DNA of 8,261 nt, taken from the NCBI GenBank assembly GCA_937900565.1, contig CALCFG010000012.1, positions 1 through 8,261 on the forward strand. Direction: 5' to 3'. This stretch comes from an uncultured Erysipelotrichaceae bacterium. Lineage in GTDB: Bacteria; Bacillota_I; Bacilli_A; Erysipelotrichales; Erysipelotrichaceae. Position numbers and translations under genes: made by a program. This document shows, in pieces, positions 5,870-8,261 of this stretch. The notes under the pieces are model-generated. The model ran no database searches, was not told the origin of the DNA, and saw only the letters and a program-made list of their open reading frames with translations. The first letter of the stretch is position 1. Each line of letters starts with the position of its first letter.

Positions 5870-6400
5870 TTAACGAATTTCGCTGAATTTTTTACCACGA
5901 ACTTTGGATACACCATTGATCGTTTTCAATTGTTGCAATGCATCAACTGTTGCACGAACAGCGTTAATTGGCGTACGAGAACCGATACATTTACTCAATA
6001 CGTCACCAACACCAGCTAATTCCAATACGCTACGCACTGCACCACCAGCAATAATACCAGTACCTTCTACAGCTGGCATTAATAATACTTCACCGGCACC
6101 AAAGTGACCTTTAACTGTGTGAGGAATCGTCTTGTTAGCATTAACAAGTGATACTCTGAACACATTTTTCTTCGCATTTTCAATTGCTTTTTTAATTGCT
6201 TCTGGAACTTCGTTTGCTTTACCTGTTCCAAACCCAACTCTACCTTTACGATCACCAACAACAACTAAGGCAGCAAAACGCATCTTACGACCACCTTTTA
6301 CTGTTTTAGAAACACGGTTGATGACAACGACTCTTTCTTCAAACTCTTTTTCTCTACGATTATCGCCTTTATTAAATTTTCTTACTGGTTTCTTATCCAT
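5870..6400 (-). CDS. rpsE: 30S ribosomal protein S5
   Basis: 176 residues, about ten longer than the Bacillus protein (166), mainly through a charged N-terminus (KKPVRKFNKGDNRREKEFEER). S5 helps shape decoding fidelity and the mRNA entry channel of the small subunit. Family segments include VVVINRVSKTVKGGRKMRFAALVVVGD (about 24-50), the spectinomycin-related loop within it, GRVGFGTGKANEVPEAIKKAIENAKKN, HFGAGEVLLMPAVEGTGIIAGG, and GSRTPINAVRATVDALQQL. The loop shows no obvious change at the positions linked to spectinomycin resistance. The GGAAGGA ribosome binding site overlaps the TAG stop of rplR, and the ATG at 6400 is the first in frame after it. It sits between rplR and rplO. Confidence 0.98.
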   Translation of the reverse strand: MDKKPVRKFNKGDNRREKEFEERVVVINRVSKTVKGGRKMRFAALVVVGDRKGRVGFGTGKANEVPEAIKKAIENAKKNVFRVSLVNANKTIPHTVKGHFGAGEVLLMPAVEGTGIIAGGAVRSVLELAGVGDVLSKCIGSRTPINAVRATVDALQQLKTINGVSKVRGKKFSEIR

Positions 6401-6414
6401 GTTTTAAGTCCTTC

Positions 6415-6771
6415 CTAAAACTTCAAGCCAGCTTCTCTGGCTGCGTTTGCCAAGGCTTCAATACGGCCATGGTAAATGTATCCACCGCGGTCAAATACCA
6501 CATTTTCGATATTTTTCGCTAAAGCACGTTTTGCTAATTCAGCACCAACTTGTTTTGCGGCTTCAATGTTTCCACCGTTGGCGATTTTCATTTCTACAGA
6601 TGAACAAGCAACTAAAGTGTTACCAGCTTCATCATCGATAATTTGAGCATGAATATGAGCGTTTGAACGGAATACAGAAAGGCGTGGGCAACTTGCTGTA
6701 CCGCTAATTTTACGTCTAAGACGCGCATGACGAGCAACACGATTTTTATTTTTATCTTGTTTCTTAAGCAT
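6415..6771 (-). CDS. rplR: 50S ribosomal protein L18
   Basis: 118 residues, the usual length. L18 binds 5S rRNA and, with L5, links it to the large subunit. The N-terminus is basic (KKQDKNKNRVARHARLRRKISG), followed by PRLSVFRSNAHIHAQIIDDEAGNTLVACSS and the C-terminal signature VVFDRGGYIYHGRIEALANAAREAGL. The start at 6771 has an AAGGAAGGAG site that directly overlaps the rplF stop region. The stop is TAG. It lies between rplF and rpsE as in nearly all bacteria. Confidence 0.99.
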   Translation of the reverse strand: MLKKQDKNKNRVARHARLRRKISGTASCPRLSVFRSNAHIHAQIIDDEAGNTLVACSSVEMKIANGGNIEAAKQVGAELAKRALAKNIENVVFDRGGYIYHGRIEALANAAREAGLKF

Positions 6772-6789
6772 ATCTTACCTACTCCTTCC

Positions 6790-7335
6790 TTATTTCTTAG
6801 CAGCCGTTTTACCTTCTTTACGGCGAATTTTTTCGTTTTTGTATTTAATACCTTTACCTTTGTATGGTTCTGGTTTTCTGAAGGCACGTACATTGGCAGC
6901 AAACTCACCAACGCGTTGTTTATCAATACCACTTACAACAATTTCTGTTGGTTTTGGGCAAGTAACAGATAATCCTTCTTCGATTTCAATTTCAACTGGG
7001 TGAGAATGTCCAACGTTAAGAACTAATTTGTTACCTTGGATAGCACAACGGTAACCGATACCGTTGATTTCTAATTCTTTTTTAAATTCTTGATGCACAC
7101 CTTCAACCATGTTATGCAACAAAGCTCTTGTTGTACCATGCAATTGTTTAGTGTGTTTTTCTTCATTGGCACGAGCGACATTCACTTCATTGCCATTAAC
7201 CGTAATAGTCATTAAGTCACTGAACTTACGAGTTAAAGTGCCTTTAGGACCTTTTACAGTCACCTCATTACCAGCAGCGATATCAATCGTAACGCCTTCT
7301 GGAATGGTAATCGTTTTATTACCGATACGTGACAT
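6790..7335 (-). CDS. rplF: 50S ribosomal protein L6
   Basis: 181 residues against a usual 178-180. L6 lies near the factor-binding site of the large subunit and is built from two similar domains, here about 11-83 and 91-165. The N-terminus MSRIGNKTITIPEGV and the second-domain segments EINGIGYRCAIQGNKLVLNVGHSHPVE and VRAFRKPEPYKGKGIKY are typical. The C-terminus is lysine-rich (RRKEGKTAAKK). The ATG at 7335 is fixed by the MSRIG beginning and has an AAGGAA ribosome binding site, weaker than others in the operon. It lies 20 bp after rpsH. Confidence 0.99.
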   Translation of the reverse strand: MSRIGNKTITIPEGVTIDIAAGNEVTVKGPKGTLTRKFSDLMTITVNGNEVNVARANEEKHTKQLHGTTRALLHNMVEGVHQEFKKELEINGIGYRCAIQGNKLVLNVGHSHPVEIEIEEGLSVTCPKPTEIVVSGIDKQRVGEFAANVRAFRKPEPYKGKGIKYKNEKIRRKEGKTAAKK

Positions 7336-7355
7336 TTATATAATTCCTTTCTTAA

Positions 7356-7757
7356 TTACCAAACGTAAGCAACAACTTCACCACCAACGTTTAATTCACG
7401 TGCTTTTTTATCAGTCATTAAACCTTGAGAAGTTGAAATGATTGCGATTCCTAAACCATTTAATACTCTAGGAATGCTTTCTTTTTTAGAATAAACACGT
7501 AAACCTGGTTTAGAGATACGTTTTAATCCAGTAATTGCTTTTTGATTGTTCGCACCATATTTTAAAGTGATGCTGATTGTTTTAGTCGCAGCAGTTTCTC
7601 CGCTTACTGTATAGTCAGTAATATATCCTTCTTCTTTTAAAATGCGTGCAATATCGCATTTGATTCTTGAAGCAGGAACGTCAACGCTTTCATGATTAGC
7701 GCTAACTGCATTACGAATACGTGTAAGCATATCTGCAATAGGATCTGTCATATTCAT
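7356..7757 (-). CDS. rpsH: 30S ribosomal protein S8
   Basis: 133 residues, near the usual 130-132. S8 binds the central domain of 16S rRNA and in E. coli also represses the spc operon by binding its mRNA. Here that target region (near the rplE-rpsN junction in E. coli) shows no structure I can identify. Signatures are TDPIADMLTRIRNA at 4-17, VPASRIKCDIARILKEEGYI, and the C-terminal half LRVYSKKESIPRVLNGLGIAIISTSQGLMTDKKARELNVGGEVVAYVW. The start at 7757 has an AAAGGAAC site about 12 nt upstream. A second Met at codon 3 (MTDPIAD) is a possible alternative, but family members often start two residues before it. Confidence 0.99.
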   Translation of the reverse strand: MNMTDPIADMLTRIRNAVSANHESVDVPASRIKCDIARILKEEGYITDYTVSGETAATKTISITLKYGANNQKAITGLKRISKPGLRVYSKKESIPRVLNGLGIAIISTSQGLMTDKKARELNVGGEVVAYVW

Positions 7758-7781
7758 ATTGTATTTTGTTCCTTTCTCTAA

Positions 7782-7967
7782 TTACCAACTAGCTTTTTTA
7801 ACGCCAGGAATTTGTCCTTTATAAGCCAATTCACGGAAGCAAATACGGCAAATATGGTATTTGCTTAATACTGCGTGTGGGCGTCCACAACGTTCGCAAC
7901 GAGTATATTCACGGGTTGAGAACTTAGCAGGACGAGATTGTCTAACTTTTTGAGATGTCTTTGCCAT
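7782..7967 (-). CDS. rpsN: 30S ribosomal protein S14, short zinc-binding type
   Basis: 61 residues, the exact length of the zinc (type Z) S14 found in Gram-positive bacteria; the zinc-free form is about 89-101 residues. S14 lies in the head of the small subunit. Zinc ligands Cys24, Cys27, Cys40 and Cys43 are in REYTRCERCGRPHAV and YHICRICFRELAYKG, followed by the invariant end GQIPGVKKASW. The ATG at 7967 has an AAGGAGGAT ribosome binding site that overlaps the rplE stop (TAAGGAGG). Its location between rplE and rpsH is standard. The symbol rpsZ (rpsN1) is used by some annotators for this form. Confidence 0.98.
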   Translation of the reverse strand: MAKTSQKVRQSRPAKFSTREYTRCERCGRPHAVLSKYHICRICFRELAYKGQIPGVKKASW

Positions 7968-7978
7968 GATTATCCTCC

Positions 7979-8261
7979 TTATTTTGCAAACGGCATACCT
8001 AAGCCTTCTAATAAAGAATAAGATTCTTCATTAGTATTCGCGCTAGTAACGATAACAATATCCATCCCTCTAACACGTTGTACTTTTTCGTAGTTAATTT
8101 CAGGGAAGATTAATTGTTCTTTAACACCTAAAGTGTAGTTACCACGGCCATCGAATGCGCTTTTACTTACACCACGGAAGTCACGTACACGAGGTAAATC
8201 AATGTTGAATAATTTATCTAAGAATTCATACATTTGTTCACCACGTAATGTTGCTTTAACA
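7979..8261 (-). CDS. rplE: 50S ribosomal protein L5 (C-terminal part; gene runs off the right edge)
   Basis: The last 93 codons of rplE; the frame stays open to the right edge beyond the internal Met at 8233, with VKATLRGEQ before MYEFLDK. L5 binds 5S rRNA and contacts P-site tRNA through the central protuberance. The visible part matches the family closely: TLRGEQMYEFLDKLFNIDLPRVRDFRGV, FDGRGNYTLGVKEQLIFPEINYEKV, RGMDIVIVTSANTNEESYSLLEGLGMPF. A complete protein would be about 180 residues, so roughly half is missing. The Met at 8233 is not the real start. The TAA stop at 7979-7981 directly precedes the rpsN ribosome binding site. Confidence 0.98.
   Translation of the reverse strand, partial: VKATLRGEQMYEFLDKLFNIDLPRVRDFRGVSKSAFDGRGNYTLGVKEQLIFPEINYEKVQRVRGMDIVIVTSANTNEESYSLLEGLGMPFAK

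Noticed and set aside
5904..6407. Two plus-strand frames (67 and 91 codons) opposite rpsE
   Set aside because: They are antisense mirrors of the strongly conserved rpsE codons, with no start signals of their own.
6612..6972. Overlapping frames on both strands around the rplR-rplF junction
   Set aside because: Low-complexity, out-of-frame readings of rplR and rplF; no motif or ribosome binding site.
7109..7441. Plus-strand frame of 110 codons opposite rplF and rpsH
   Set aside because: It is long only because the opposite genes avoid stops in that frame; no family resemblance, and it crosses the rpsH-rplF gap on the wrong strand.
1..8261. CRISPR array, insertion sequence, tRNA or prophage genes
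   Set aside because: No spaced direct repeats, transposase frames or tRNA-like folds were noticed; nearly all of the window is dense conserved coding sequence.

Overview
This window is the distal part of the spc/alpha ribosomal-protein superoperon of a low-GC Gram-positive bacterium. Every recognisable gene lies on the minus strand, so transcription runs from position 8261 down towards 1. The transcription order is rplE (3' part only), rpsN (zinc form), rpsH, rplF, rplR, rpsE, rplO, secY, adk, infA, rpmJ, rpsM, rpsK, rpoA and rplQ. A perfect terminator hairpin follows, and then the 5' part of a predicted lipoprotein glycosidase gene that runs off the left edge.

The organism is most likely a member of the Bacillota (Firmicutes). 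Evidence includes AT-rich DNA, strong AGGAGG-type ribosome binding sites, Firmicutes-like protein sequences and the short zinc-binding S14. Two genes of the Bacillus order are absent: rpmD (L30) between rpsE and rplO, and map (methionine aminopeptidase) between adk and infA. L30 loss is known from Mollicutes and relatives. The standard reading of TGG for Trp and ordinary gene lengths argue against a mycoplasma, so an Erysipelotrichia-like gut Firmicute is a reasonable guess, but it is an inference. Stop codons are TAA, or TAG in rpsM, infA and rplR; none is TGA.

Region by region: 8261-5411 encodes ribosomal proteins L5, S14, S8, L6, L18, S5 and L15, with gaps of about 10-25 bp and several Shine-Dalgarno sequences that overlap or abut the upstream stop codon. 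secY follows rplO with a TAATG overlap. A strong hairpin without a downstream U-tract separates secY from adk. The adk-infA gap carries a consensus extended -10 promoter. infA, rpmJ, rpsM, rpsK, rpoA and rplQ then complete the alpha-operon part. The products build both ribosomal subunits, the RNA polymerase alpha subunit, the protein-export channel, an initiation factor and adenylate kinase, so the cluster couples growth-related functions.

The left 775 bp is different in character. It is an accessory, secreted, carbohydrate-active lipoprotein gene with an Ig-like domain followed by a GH43-type beta-propeller. Its predicted promoter is embedded in the ribosomal operon terminator, and its -10 box is so close to the ATG that the mRNA may be leaderless. 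I do not see a wholly new biological system here. The most interesting points are the terminator/promoter overlap, the secY-adk hairpin, the promoter where map would be, and the missing rpmD.
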